From contig JBLWGC010000109.1 in the NCBI GenBank assembly GCA_048772705.1, forward strand, positions 310,001-374,000: a stretch of DNA of 64,000 nucleotides, in the 5' to 3' direction. The stretch's first letter is position 1, and each line of letters starts with the position of its first letter. A model generated the notes under the pieces. That model worked only from the letters and a program-made list of their open reading frames with translations. It did not search any database and was not told where the DNA came from. The DNA comes from Leidyana gryllorum EB-2025a. Its lineage: Eukaryota > Apicomplexa. Positions 22,537 through 33,919 of the stretch are shown here, one piece after another. A program made the translations under genes and the position numbers.

Positions 22537-25137
22537 TCAGGCCTTGGAAGACAAAGCTTTGCGGCTCAATTTGTAGAACGGGTTACGGTAGGAGCTCTTC
22601 TGGGTGCGTACGTCTGCGCCTGTAGTGAACTCTGACCAGTAGTTGTCGTTGACCGGCCGAGGGCACTTGGCAAAGAGGTCGAGGCCGAGAGAGGGGGTGG
22701 GGTTGGGGATCGGAAGAGTCTCGTATCCCCAGCCTCGGAGTTTGCTGAAGTTGCCATCGCGAAGTTGCTTCTGATACCAGGGCGAGCTGATAGGGCAGTT
22801 GAAACTTCGGATGCAGAGCAGACTGTGGTTGGGGAAGTGGAGTAAGCGATCGGTGGGCATATTGTCAATAACCTTCTGGTAGAACTTGCGGAAAGCTGCT
22901 TTGTGTCCGGCCGGGAGATCCTCAAGGCAGAGGCGAGAGGTTTCAGCCCATTGCATCTGGTAGGCGAGTGCGCGATGGAGGAATCCACGGAACTTAGGAT
23001 GGCGTTCCCGTCGGAGTTCTTCGAGCAGAGGGACGTCGCGGTGGTGGACCAATCGGAGCAATTTGTCGACGGCGAGGACACTGTGTCTGGCGGTGAACAG
23101 TTCATAGACGAAATCCGTCCAGGGCGCCGGAATGATGGGGATTCCCACGCATCCGACAACCGGGATGGTTGCGTTGGGGATGTCGATGTAGCATTGGTGG
23201 AATATCAAGTAGAGAGCCAGTAGCTGAGGGAGTTTCGGGGTGGAATACTTGAAGAAGAGAGAAACAATGTGGTGTTTGCTGATCAGTGAGTGCCAGTCAA
23301 CCTTCATGATCCAATCTTCGTAGTGATCGACAACGATAGTGGTGAGACAGCGCGGGTGCAGAGTATCCTTGAGGTTGAGCAGATAGAACAGGCCTTGCAT
23401 CGCCTCTTCATTCTGCACGTAGATCTCAACGGAATGTCCTTGCTGTTCATCGGGGTTCGGATCCACGAAGGGAGGGATCAAGCTCTCGCCGCCTTCAACG
23501 GCTTCCAATAGAGTGGGGGCTTCCCAGTACTCGCCAGCGCCCTCGGGGCGTTTTCCAGTGGAATACGGCATCGGAACAAATTCCAAGAAGCCGGGGAAGT
23601 CATCGATTTTCCGAGTGGTCGCCCATCGCGCCAATGGGATCTGCACCGGAGCAACCCGAGCTCTGCAAGCCTTCACCACCAGTTCCAAAGACTTTGGAAT
23701 TCCACCAGACAGATTGACCGACTTGTGAGCCTCCAGAACTTGTTCCAATTGGCGCACGCGATCCCTGATAAGATTGCTGAGTGGCGAGCCCCACAGAACA
23801 CACACGCGCGCACACACGAATTTGACTTACCCTTGATCCAGAGTCTTCTGGAGTGTAACAAATCGGGGGAAGTTAATGGGTCCCGAAACTGCAACAGCAG
23901 CTTTCGCGATGGTAGCCTTCTTTCCCATGAACTTCCGGGCGATGCGCTCTTTTAACCCTGCTCGCTTTTGGACTTTAGGCGCAATTGGGAAGGCGGGAGA
24001 CGAGCAATCCCTGTCTCGGAGATCCTGATCGGTCGGTGCAGTAGTGAGCAACATGCTGTCGTCGCCAATGATGTTCCCGGAAATAAGTCCGTCAGCTCTG
24101 GGCTGGTTATGATGGTCGCTGACTTTAGACATCTCAGCCAAGTTCCGCATGCTGAAGCCATGGAGTTCATCGGGCAAAGTCCGAGTTGTAAGTGGCTCAG
24201 CCATGGGTACAATAGCGCCAAATCGCCCGCCGTAGTTCTTTCCCTTGCGTTTGATGGCAACAGGCGGGGTACGGAGGTCCGCCGATCTCTCCGGAGTCAT
24301 AGCAACAAAGGAAGCACTGCCGACCACAGGTGTTACGGTGCCAGAGTTGCAGTTGGAAGGGAGGAAGTCCTTGTTAGCGGCTGAGGACAAGGCTTGAGAA
24401 AGAACGGCAGAGTCTCCGCGGCGCAGACGAAGGTCGGTGGAGCTTGAATCCCTCAACGGTGGGATAGTGACCATCTCCAAACCGGTTCTTGGGTTAATGG
24501 CGGTGAAATCGTCCAATAGGACGAGACCATACGGCACGTCGTATCCTACTATAATGCTTCGTGATGAAGTCGTGTCAATGAAGCGGGTCCCATAAGCTTC
24601 CCAGGCTTCGGTCATCAACGGATGCTTGAGCTTATGTACGTCACTCATACGAATGGCGATGGATCGAAGTTCAGGAGCGTCTACTTCCAGACAAAGATCT
24701 CCGAAGTGTACGTCAATTACATTGAGGTGAGTCAATTTAGGTGCCGAGAACTGAGTCAGCGGGCCAACATTTGTATTAAGGCTGATTGCCAGAATGGCGG
24801 TCTCCAATTGTTTGGGTCCAGCGTGCAAGAAGGTGCGGGCCATCGCGTCAACGTGGCAACCCTTCTCCCCAATGGCGTGAAGGACTTTGGTAGTGTGGGT
24901 CGAACGGTGCAAATAGAGAACAGACCACGGGTGGTGGAGTAGGATGTCAAGCTTGAAGTTGTTCAAGTAGAGGTGAGAAGCGCTCAAGTGGTTCTCCACC
25001 AAATCCTTCATCGTCTTGCTTACTGAGCGAAGGCGGCACAGCTCCTCAGGATGGCACCATTGAGTGATCAGAGACCACATCTGGTTCCCGATAGTAGTGG
25101 CAGATGCAGTAACAGCGGCTCCCATGATTCCCGACAT
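22537..25137 (-). CDS. F-box/LRR-like array protein, copy 6 (long first exon)
   Basis: Exon 1 is 23831-25137, exon 2 is 22537-23776, with a 54-nt phase-2 intron at the array-conserved position; 848 aa. The N-terminal module (MWSLITQWCHPEELCRLRSV) and LRR-like strands (LTHLNVIDVHF, LRSIAIRMSDV) are followed by an extra 200 or so residues before the intron, rich in Ser, Pro and basic residues and ending in a Lys/Ala segment. Exon 2 keeps DFPGFLEFVPMPYSTG, VYELFTARHSVLAVDKLL and SSPWYQKQLRDGNFSKLRGW. This is one of the most divergent copies, and the insertion is unique to it. Confidence 0.68.
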
Positions 25138-25336
25138 TCTTGCCAATTGATCAACTGTTTCGTTGATAACTAACTCAAGAAGTGGCTTGTTGAAGAGAAC
25201 AAGTCGAAAGCTGAAAGCTCACGATTCTTACTCCACGATCTGCCGATCATTCTGTGTGCGAGAGACGACACACATGTCCCAATCCGTTGGGACCCATCTT
25301 GACACTCGCTGTCAATTATTTGCACACTTACATAGC

Positions 25337-26923
25337 TCAAATTGGCCCTAAAACACTCAGAAGATCTCCAAGTCGGATCTTCACATCTTCCCCACACACG
25401 ACATTCCATTTCTGGAGCTCCTCAAAGTTACGCTCCCGCAGCTGACGAATGTACCAAGACGAGTCTGTGTCACAAAACTCCAATCGGAACTGGGTGACTT
25501 GAAAGCTGGGATGTGGGGGCACCTCGATGCTGGACAATGCGCATCTCAACTCCCAATACCACACCTCGAACCGTCTCATCTCGTACATCCCCATTGTACA
25601 GATTTGCTTCGACAACACATCGGCTTCCCGTGAAAAACGTCTGAGGACTGCGAGACTCTGTGCCATTGTGCTCCACGTGTCCACGTGACGGTACTTTTCG
25701 CTCTTCCGTCTTGCAACCCCAACGCAATGCAGAATAGAGGCTAGAGTACTGTCTGTGTATTTCCCCGTCAGCATTTCCTGGAAGGCAGTACTGTGAGGCG
25801 GGCGCAGAAGACCCATTCCAAGAGCACCTAACAGAATTTGACTTTGTGTTTTGACGCTAACTGATCTCAACAACAGATAGGTTTGAACTATCTCAGTACT
25901 TGTTGACAAGGGGCGCATCACAAGGAACCATCGTGGACGAGTTGTCTTTAGCAATTCTGACCAAGTCGCCCATTCATCGGGCAAATATATCTCATTGGTG
26001 ATCAGCAAGACCTTGTATTTGCCGAAAGAAAGGTTTGAGGATAAACGTAACTTCAGCAACAAGCCTCTGGCGTTGTCGTGACTCAGATTGCCTAATTGCA
26101 TCCATTCCCCGTTGACGTAGACTGGCAGTGGTTCGAGGGCTTTGAGCCTTTCCGTGCCGAGCCTCCAATTATCGCTGTGGCTCCCTGAACCCAAGTGGTC
26201 GTAAGGAACTGGAAGACGGGAGACCAAATCCGGAAGCTTCGCAAAGTCGTCGATTCGTGCCATGCTGTCGATCATTTGGTATACAACACGACGGCACTGG
26301 GACTTTGATACGATCAGTACGGTACTTTTCGCTCCGTAAGCTTGCTCGGCACCATTTCTGGGCATTGCAATTGGCTCGATGTCTGATCGCAATAAGTAAT
26401 GATCGATTTGACCTAATTGCTCTCGTTTCAGGACTATTCCTTGGACTGCTGGAGCCTCCAATAGAATTGCAGTTCCGGGTAGAGGCCGACCTCGTGCAGT
26501 CCCAATTTTGTAGTCTTCAAAAGCGCACTGGCTTATATCGATCAACACAAGACTTGGAGCACACCAGATCACAAACGGTCTTCCATCCTTTCGCTTCTTC
26601 AGACGGAAAGTCAATTACAGAATGGAATGCTGCAGCGCTGGCATACCACATTCAATCATTTTTAACAGAAACCAAGACACATTCGGCATATCACCCCCAT
26701 AGATTCTGAGGGATTTCACCACAGGCGCTGTGCGAATCATCCAGCTTCTCCACCAGCGCATGCGACGCAGCAGACCGTAGTGTTCTGTTTGTAATGCAAT
26801 ATGCTCAGTCACCAATTTATCATCAATATACTGTCGCACACGTTTGCAAACACGACTCAAATGCGGTATCTGATGTAGTGGCAGGAATGCCATTATGTGA
26901 AACCAACAGTCGCCGATCTCCAT
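25337..26923 (-). CDS. F-box/LRR-like array protein, copy 7, with internal TAA or 39-nt intron
   Basis: One frame of 528 codons contains the whole family pattern but is interrupted by TAA at 26615-26617. Upstream are F-box-like CWFHIMAFLPLHQIPHLSRV and a WWRSW motif. Downstream are LVLIDISQCAF, DFAKLPDLVSRLPVPY, FQEMLTGKYTDSTLASIL and SSWYIRQLRERNFEELQKW. A 39-nt stretch from GTAATT to GAAG would remove the TAA in phase; otherwise it is a nonsense mutation. The copy also lacks the conserved phase-2 intron. Start taken at MEIGDC (26923) because the upstream frame has no ATG. It could be a recent pseudogene or an expressed copy with a private intron. Confidence 0.55.
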
Positions 26924-27853
26924 CCAGATCCACTCCTCAGCCCTCGTTTTGGCAGTAGCGGGAAAGTGATCAGTAAGTACACTGACACGCGAAAATTCCG
27001 GCTCGCTCACACCAAGATGGCAGGCGGAATTGAGGCGGTTCTAAACTCAAGCCAAACGGTAGGAAATCTTGTCGTCAAAGAAGCACTTAGATCCCTCGAT
27101 GCAGGGCATTCGGCAACGTACAGTTTGGTCGACCGAGAAAATCAAAGCGATGATACACGCCCTCTTTGAAACTTTATTCGCTCTCTATAAATTACAGGAA
27201 AAATATACCCAAGTATTTCTCGTCGGCATCGGCATTCCGCCCACAACACATATTTGGGGAGTCATTCCAGCTCTCCCCGATGGACAGCCTTCGAGCACAG
27301 TAAGAGGAACAGAGGGAAGGTTTGCCAATCATCGGGTCGTCACCACTTGTTTGTCGGCCACTCTGTGTCTCCAAGAAGACCCGCTCTCCGGCCCGCCACT
27401 GACCTGGATTCGTTCTCTGTCACTTTGACATAACGATTGGGAGGTGCATTGTACCGCAGAGCAGTATCAACTTGGACCTCGGGCAATAAGCCACTCTGAC
27501 ATTACCGCTTCTACTATTAGTACAACCTCTCCCGCTTGTTGGGCACAGTGGGCTCTGGGTGACTCGAATACAGTCCAAGCTGATTATCTTGGAGGAACCG
27601 AGGAGGGAGTGTGGTGGAGATTCTTTCTCAGGCAGTCATTCAACCGCATTCTTCTGGGGCCTCTACGCCTCCAGGCGGCGTTTCGAAAACCACATACCCC
27701 ACATTATTGCCTTGAAGAGTGAATCTTCCACAGCACTTCCTCCAATACTCCCGGATATATCTAACTATATTAAGATGTTGATTCTGGGGCAGCAGGAGCC
27801 GACAGCAAGGGAGGGTTCACCTCGTCTGCTGATTATCTGCGGCGTTGTCAGGT
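26924..27853. other. spacer between array copies 7 and 8
   Basis: About 0.93 kb without a supported gene. Short open frames on both strands show no similarity to the array family or to each other. No repeat or mobile element was seen. Confidence 0.4.
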
Positions 27854-30057
27854 TCAATAGGCGGGGAAGAGGGATGACAAGTGGGCAGGGTTGGGAATGA
27901 GGGATTGTTGCACTTTTGTGGTCACCGTTTCCTCCCTCTGTCGCCACTTCTCCTCCGCGATGCTCTCGAAACGCTGCTGTCCGTAGAGAGGAATGTATCG
28001 ACTTGGCTTCTGCCAGTCTCGATAGACCTTTCTACTGACAGCGATAGCATTATTATTGATCGGGGGAGGAGTCTTCCCTTCGAAGCAGAACACTCGTAAT
28101 AGATGCTCTAGGGTGGTTGAAGAGGAAGGGGTGGAGTTGAGGGGAATGTATATTTTCCGAATGCCCCATTGTTTGAGCAACGCGCAATTAGACTCCGAGA
28201 TCTGGCGCAAATACCACTTCGAAGTGGGAACGAAACCAACTTCGTAGGGGCTGTCCGCTAGTGGTTCAAAAGGCAGTTTAACAGACTCCAATGCAGACCT
28301 CAACTCGTTGTACCAGCGAGTGATCCAATTCAGCTCAAAAACACTCACTGAGTGCAAAAGCCGGAACGAGTATTGACACCAGTGGCGTAACTGATGCATC
28401 AGATAGTCAAGCTGTACAGCTTTCTGGGCGTAGCAAGTGTAGGACAAGTAAAGATTAATCTTGTCCTCATCGATTGCCATCTCACTGAAGATGGCCCGCA
28501 GACAACCGTCGCTGTATGTACCAGTCAATAGCTCCTCGAGAGCCGACCTCCACGGAGGGGGAAAGTAACAAGTTCCGTAACAGGACAATATGACAGATCC
28601 TTTGGTTTCAGACCACACGGAGTGAAGCAACAGATATGTTCTGAGCAATTGCTCAATTGTCTGCAACGACTGCTTCAGCAGCAGAAACTTGACTCCGATC
28701 TTGGATATCGCCTTTCGCCATACCACCCAAGACCGCGGAAAGACCTTGCTGTTGCTCATTAGAATCACCACACATGTGTCATTGTCCCACTCGACGTCGT
28801 ACTTCTCCAACAGGCTCAGCCTTCGCAAACACGAACTGCCCGTACAGTCCACTAGAATTGCAGTCCGCTCAAGACCGGCCAGGTCCATCGTCGAGTGCCC
28901 TCCCGGCGTCCACAAGCAGGTCTGTAGAGTACTGTCGATCTTGTCTTTGGTATACGGAATTGGCAGAATATCCACATCGGGTGGCAGATCTTGAAGGTCA
29001 GTCCATTCAGCAATGTGTTTCCAGGCTTCCGGTGAGTGGTTAACAGAATGAAACAGGGCGTTGTGCGTGGCCACCACTCGAACCAGATTCTTTGGTAGCC
29101 TTGCCTTGAATAGTTCCCATTGCTTAAGATGTAAACACAGTTGGTTGAAACGATCTCTGCGACAGAAAGAACACATCCACATCATGCCACCAGGGCACGC
29201 AAGGCGATGAAAAACATATCCATCATGACATGTGAATGCATAATATACATCACTTCATACGGCCAAGAATGTGCGGCGCACACTTACAAACGATTAGGTT
29301 TGGATATATCAAGAACCATACAGAGGGGCAAACATAGCGCTTTGCGTCTCGGACGAGAGTTTGACGCAATGCACAGATCATGTCGGCTCACTGGAACTTC
29401 ATTGACAAGTTCAACCCACCCCTGAACCTCCTGTCCCACAACGATAATTCTGCTGCGCATTGCTGATGGATTCCGTGAACTTCTGTACGCTTGTCTCAGT
29501 AAAGAGTGCCGTAGGCATCCAAGATTGACCCAGTCCACGATCACTGTTCTTAGCGATGGAGCATTCACAATCAGGTGAAGAATTCTCTCACCGCCTGCGA
29601 ATACACATCGCGAGACGTCCAGGTGCTTAAGCTTGCAAGCATCCAGCCGCATAGACTCTTCGCCCTCGTACATATCAAAAGTGATTTGCAGGATGCATTC
29701 GTGCAGACTCTTGAGACCCAAAGCACATAGTCTCGCTAGAAATCTCCCCAAACGAAACCCAAACACTTCCCGCAGGATTAAGGTACGGATAAGTGGTGCT
29801 GAGCGCGTTACCCATCCGTCCCACCAATCCGTCTGACACAGAACAGCATACTGATCACTCTTCAGATCCACGTTGACCGAGTAATAATCATTATATAGGC
29901 AATTGCGCACAGCTCCGCAGACCCGACTGACTCGAGCGACTTCGTGTGGTGCCAAGAACACCAGAACAGCGCTCCATATCGAGGGGTCCACACTGGGATG
30001 GTCATAAAATGTCGCTTCGCTTTGCGCACCCTCGTGTTCGAACTTCACAGGCATCAT
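27854..30057 (-). CDS. F-box/LRR-like array protein, copy 8
   Basis: Exon 1 is 29288-30057, exon 2 is 27854-29156, with a 131-nt phase-2 intron; 690 aa. The N-terminal module is SIWSAVLVFLAPHEVARVSRV; LRR-like strands include LHECILQITF, LKHLDVSRCVF and LRTVIVDWVNL. Exon 2 has DLQDLPPDVDILPIPYTKD, LEELLTGTYSDGCLRAIF and WYNELRSALESVKLP, then SKWYLRQISESNCALLKQW. Its LRR region aligns well with copy 7 and helps show that the internal TAA there lies where other copies simply read through. It is the first intact gene at the 5' end of the array. Confidence 0.7.
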
Positions 30058-31332
30058 GAACGACGTCTAGCACATAGAGTGGCCAGAACTTTTGGTGCTG
30101 ACGCGGGCAAACACGCCACCCCTACCGACCTTTGTGGGACACGCACAGGCAAAGACCCCTACCCTCTTCCTCAAAACCTCAAGTTTACGCAGCCCATCAC
30201 AGAATCTCATTTCACACACATCTTGCCATTCATCACACGATCTATCCTTGCGGGTGCCGCCGTTCTCGCTAAAGAGAGGTGGCGACACTACCGACGTTTG
30301 ATTGTTGAGCGTACACCCACCCTTAAGATCCCAGTCGATTGTTACGTCGTGCTGGAAAGCACCCGTAGGTTAGAGCAGATACCCTTTCAACTCGGCGCTC
30401 CGATCGAAGGAGAGCAAAGGGCCCTTTTTGCGGGCACACGACAGAAACACCTTCGGTGGCCTGGAGTTTGGGCTTCCGTCATACGTGGAAACTGCCCAAG
30501 CAGGCGATTAACCACATGGCGTTGTGCAAACCCGTTGGGCACTAATGGCGGTGGGCTTCGAACAACGTACGGCTCAGAGAGCCTCCGCGAAATAATCATC
30601 ACTGTGGGCGACACCCCGCGTGTCCGATTTTCGAGACTACTTGGCTCATTTTTACCCAAAAGCTGCGACTTTATGTCATTGCCTTCTGTGTGATTCTGAT
30701 TGAAAGGTGGAAAGGGACAGATGACCCGTTTTCTGCTTAAAACAGACTCCGCACCGAGCGCTAACGATCTGACTGATAGATCTCAAATTGAAAGACGTGT
30801 TGATAGAGTGTGTAGAAGTTCATTCAACGCGAATTGCGACTTTATCCAAAGCTGCCCTGACAACGGGAACCGACTATTTGACTCAGTCATCAGCTGAAGC
30901 CGCCTGAGCCGTCCAGGCGACATGACGAGCGCAGAGGGACCCTACCGTGCGTAGACTCTTTTTGGTAGACCATAGACCATAAACGATATAGCTGGACTGA
31001 CTACCGCCGTTTCACCTCATTCCCCTCAATGGGATCTTACATCTCACCGCCCACCAGCAACTCGTCAATTTGTTCGTCAATGTCCCAAAAAGCCGTACAT
31101 AGCGGACATCTAAATCCCCATCGTTCAGTTTTGTTGTAGCCGAAAGGGCTCAGGTGAGAGAGGTACCACTCATCACTCAGCTCGGACTCCCCAGAAACCC
31201 TAAATCCTCATCGCAAGTCTGTTCAGCTCGTCAGAAGACTCACAGTTGACAGCATCAACCGTTGAATGTGTCCTCGATGAACCTGGGATATGTCGCTAAA
31301 TGAGTCAGATGAGTTCTGACCGTGTGTTCGTT
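30058..31332. other. region upstream of the array, no supported gene
   Basis: A plus-strand frame without ATG runs through about 30058-30693 and ends in TGA. It is moderately protein-like but has no recognised motif, and it overlaps the start of array copy 8 on the other strand. I do not call it a gene. The rest holds short frames only. Confidence 0.3.
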
Positions 31333-31900
31333 CTACTGCCCGAAATGTAAATCGCAGCCTGATGGGTACCGAGGGTAGTCCCAGAATCTCAACAACTTTG
31401 ACTCTGTCCCCAGTCCGACGCCGATGCAGCAGAAATGTAATGTACAGTTAGTTATATGTACGCAGGAAGGGAAATGGTATAATTCACCCAACAGATGACT
31501 TTCCGCGTCTGTTTTCTCTGGCGGTGGTCTGTTCAGCACTGCTGACAGAGCGCGGGCACATCTCAGGGGCAGGTGAAAGCGGTGTCCACCAACATTCGCG
31601 TTCCAGTCTGAAGTCACTGCGATGGAGGCCAGATAAATCCAGCCACTGGGTAGGGACACATTGTAGATACGAACTCCCCCTGCACTACCCACCTCTGGCT
31701 CGCTATCTCTGACCAAGGGGCGAGCCGCATTCTTTGCATCACATGTGTGAATAATGAGGGAATGCGGCTTTGAGGCGTCGATGACCAAAGGTTCCCCAAG
31801 TGCGTTCCGCCTCAGCGACATCTAGTATTTCCAGATCGGAACACTTCAGAGTTCCACCGCTAACCGAAAACAGTCTCAGAGCGCATCCTTAGAAGGTCGT
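31333..31900 (-). pseudogene. decayed ninth copy of the F-box/LRR-like array
   Basis: Reading leftward, about 31855-31800 encodes LKCSDLEILDVAEAERTWG, matching the LEHLD-type strand of the array. After a frame change, 31800-31333 encodes IDASKPHSLIIHTCD and a segment equivalent to the end of exon 1. The F-box-like module and the whole second exon are missing. A CA/CCCA microsatellite at 31987-32042 lies just 5' of the remnant. The combination of frameshift, truncation and family similarity supports a pseudogene rather than an expressed short gene. Confidence 0.5.
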
Positions 31901-31986
31901 AAGCAACCGAATCTGGAAGACAAGCCGCCTCCATTGACAAGTTTTGGCAGGTAAGCTTCCACTTTCAAAGCCACAACGCACTGCTA

Positions 31987-31995
31987 CCACCCACC

Positions 31996-32042
<47 letters not shown>
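31987..32042. repeat. CCCA/CA compound microsatellite
   Basis: CCCA units followed by about 40 bp of pure CA dinucleotides, located between the decayed array copy and the first alveolin gene. Confidence 0.93.
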
Positions 32043-32045
<3 letters not shown>

Positions 32046-32293
32046 GAGCGGCAACCAGCGAGGAGTAAGATGTGAGGAAGAAGATGATGGTGCTGTGAAA
32101 GTCGAATTATCGTCATAAAGGACAGGTCAGCATGACAGTTATTTCAATCGTTTGCGGTAAAATTCAAACAGGATCGTTGATAGGGGTCTCACCACCACAA
32201 AAAAGCCAAATGAATGGGTTTGGTGCGACTCACTCTCCATATTTCCTTCCGTTCTTGGCGGTTTGCGTATGGCCACGATCGTCCAGTGTCTGT

Positions 32294-33919
32294 TTAATTC
32301 TTCTTGTCGTTGGACTTGGAGCTCTTCTTAGATTTCTTGGAGGCGCCCTTAGAAACGTTGTCGGCGTGAAGAGGAGAACGGGCCGAGACAACATAGGTAG
32401 TTTGGTTGACGGTTTCAACCTGTGAGAGAGGAGCTGGTAGGGTAGTGGCAGCGACGGTGGTCTGATGCGTCTCCTCGTTAGTAGTGCGGATTTGCAAAGA
32501 GTTGGTCTGCCAGGCCTTCATAACAGCTGATTGGATGTCCACAGCGGTTTGAGAGTTGATATCGCCGGACTTCATGATTTGGGCAGCGAGGTTCTCGATC
32601 TCGCAGAGAGAAGCAGCGCTTTGAGTGAGGGCTCCGATCTGTCCGACGAAGGCAGTGCTCTTGAGTTTGAGATCCTCGCGAAGGAGTTCGGTGGCAACTG
32701 GGACTTCGATGAAGCGTGGGAGGTAAACTGGGTAGGTAGCCTTGGAATAGCGAGGTTTGATCTGAGGGAGGTGGTACTCGTGCACGACTTCGGCTTCGAC
32801 AGGGACGGGGATCTTGACTTCGACGTCGACGTTCTTCTCAACGATGACTTCCTGCGGCACGGGTTTGTCAACGTACTGAGGAACAGCCACCTGGCGAGTG
32901 ACGACTTTGTCAACCCACTCAACCTTTTCAACAACTTTCTCGACGGGAACATCGCGATAGGTAATCTCGGGGATGACGCGCGGGACCTCTTTGGTGACGA
33001 TCTTGGGGACCTCAATGACGCGTTCCTGGTGGACGACGACTGGTTTGTGGACAACTTTCTCCTGGACGACTCTCTCGGGGATCTCAACGATGCGCTCAAC
33101 CCACTCGATTTCAGGGATCTCAACGACCTTTTCGATGATAGTGGGTTTGGCGACTTCGACAATCTTTTCGCGGACCACCTTGACGTCGTCGATGACCTCC
33201 TCGTGTCTGACAGTCTCGGGAATGACGATAACTTTCTCGATGACTTCTTCACGAACGATCTTCTTGGGGATACGAATTTCGTGTTCCACGTAGCGCTCGG
33301 AGATGACGGACTGACGGGACTCGTCGACACGGCGAGTTTCCGAGACGAGGCGCTGAGCGCCGTACTCACGACCGACGACGCGGGAATCCTTGCGCATTTC
33401 TCCAGTAACAGTGGTCCACTCGCCAGTTGAGACCAACTCGGCCGCCGCGCCGGCACCGCCAGCCACAGTAGTGGTGGTGGTGGTAGTTGTAGTCGCTCCA
33501 CCAGCCGCGTTAGCGACAGTGGTGTACTGGGCCCCGCCAGATTGGAGGCTCAAGTTGCCGTGGTACTGGGCACCACTGGCCAAAGTGGCACCTCCTTCCA
33601 GGACCAAACCGCCCTGTTGATGATGGTGCTGACCAGCAATGTAGTGAGCCTCGGTGGCCACAGTGCCCAAGTTGTAAGCCGCGTTCACAGCCCCCTCCAT
33701 CAGCTTTTCAGTTGTAGTTGTGGTAGTCACCTGCTGCTGCGGCTCGCCAATAGTGTACGAGTTGAAGCCGTGGTGAGTAGTAGTGGTCGTCATAGCTCCG
33801 GCTCGGGAAGGCACCACCCAGCTCGGGACAGGGGAAGCCTCGCCAGACAGGTCGACCTGAGCGCCAAGAAGAGTAGAAGACGGGCGGGAAGTCTGAGAAG
33901 GACGACGGATGGCTTCCAT
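32294..33919 (-). CDS. alveolin (inner membrane complex protein), 541 aa
   Basis: Structural protein of the alveolate subpellicular network, lying under the flattened alveolar sacs. The central part (about residues 210-430) is built from Val/Pro/Glu/Lys repeats typical of the alveolin domain: EEVIEKVIVIPETV, EIPERVVQEKV, VIEVPKIVTKEVPRVIPE and YRDVPVEKVVEKVEWVDK. The flanks are low-complexity: Thr/Gly/Ala-rich before and a Lys/Ser-rich C-terminus (KKSKKSSKSNDKKN). There is no intron. ATG is at 33919; the triplet three codons upstream is TTG. A paralogue lies 2.2 kb upstream in the same orientation with nearly the same core. The antisense strand is open for 299 codons because of the repeat codon bias. 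Confidence 0.95.
   Translation of the reverse strand: MEAIRRPSQTSRPSSTLLGAQVDLSGEASPVPSWVVPSRAGAMTTTTTHHGFNSYTIGEPQQQVTTTTTTEKLMEGAVNAAYNLGTVATEAHYIAGQHHHQQGGLVLEGGATLASGAQYHGNLSLQSGGAQYTTVANAAGGATTTTTTTTTVAGGAGAAAELVSTGEWTTVTGEMRKDSRVVGREYGAQRLVSETRRVDESRQSVISERYVEHEIRIPKKIVREEVIEKVIVIPETVRHEEVIDDVKVVREKIVEVAKPTIIEKVVEIPEIEWVERIVEIPERVVQEKVVHKPVVVHQERVIEVPKIVTKEVPRVIPEITYRDVPVEKVVEKVEWVDKVVTRQVAVPQYVDKPVPQEVIVEKNVDVEVKIPVPVEAEVVHEYHLPQIKPRYSKATYPVYLPRFIEVPVATELLREDLKLKSTAFVGQIGALTQSAASLCEIENLAAQIMKSGDINSQTAVDIQSAVMKAWQTNSLQIRTTNEETHQTTVAATTLPAPLSQVETVNQTTYVVSARSPLHADNVSKGASKKSKKSSKSNDKKN

Noticed and set aside
9985-30057. Reassigned stop codons (TAA/TAG as Gln, as in ciliates) to explain in-frame stops
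   Set aside because: TAG, TAA and TGA all end conserved reading frames in the window (for example TAG in array copies 1, 2 and 3, TAA in the first alveolin), so a changed code is not supported.
29944-30693. 249-codon plus-strand frame at the 5' edge of the array
   Set aside because: No usable ATG outside the overlap with array copy 8 and no recognised motif; kept only as a remark in the spacer entry.
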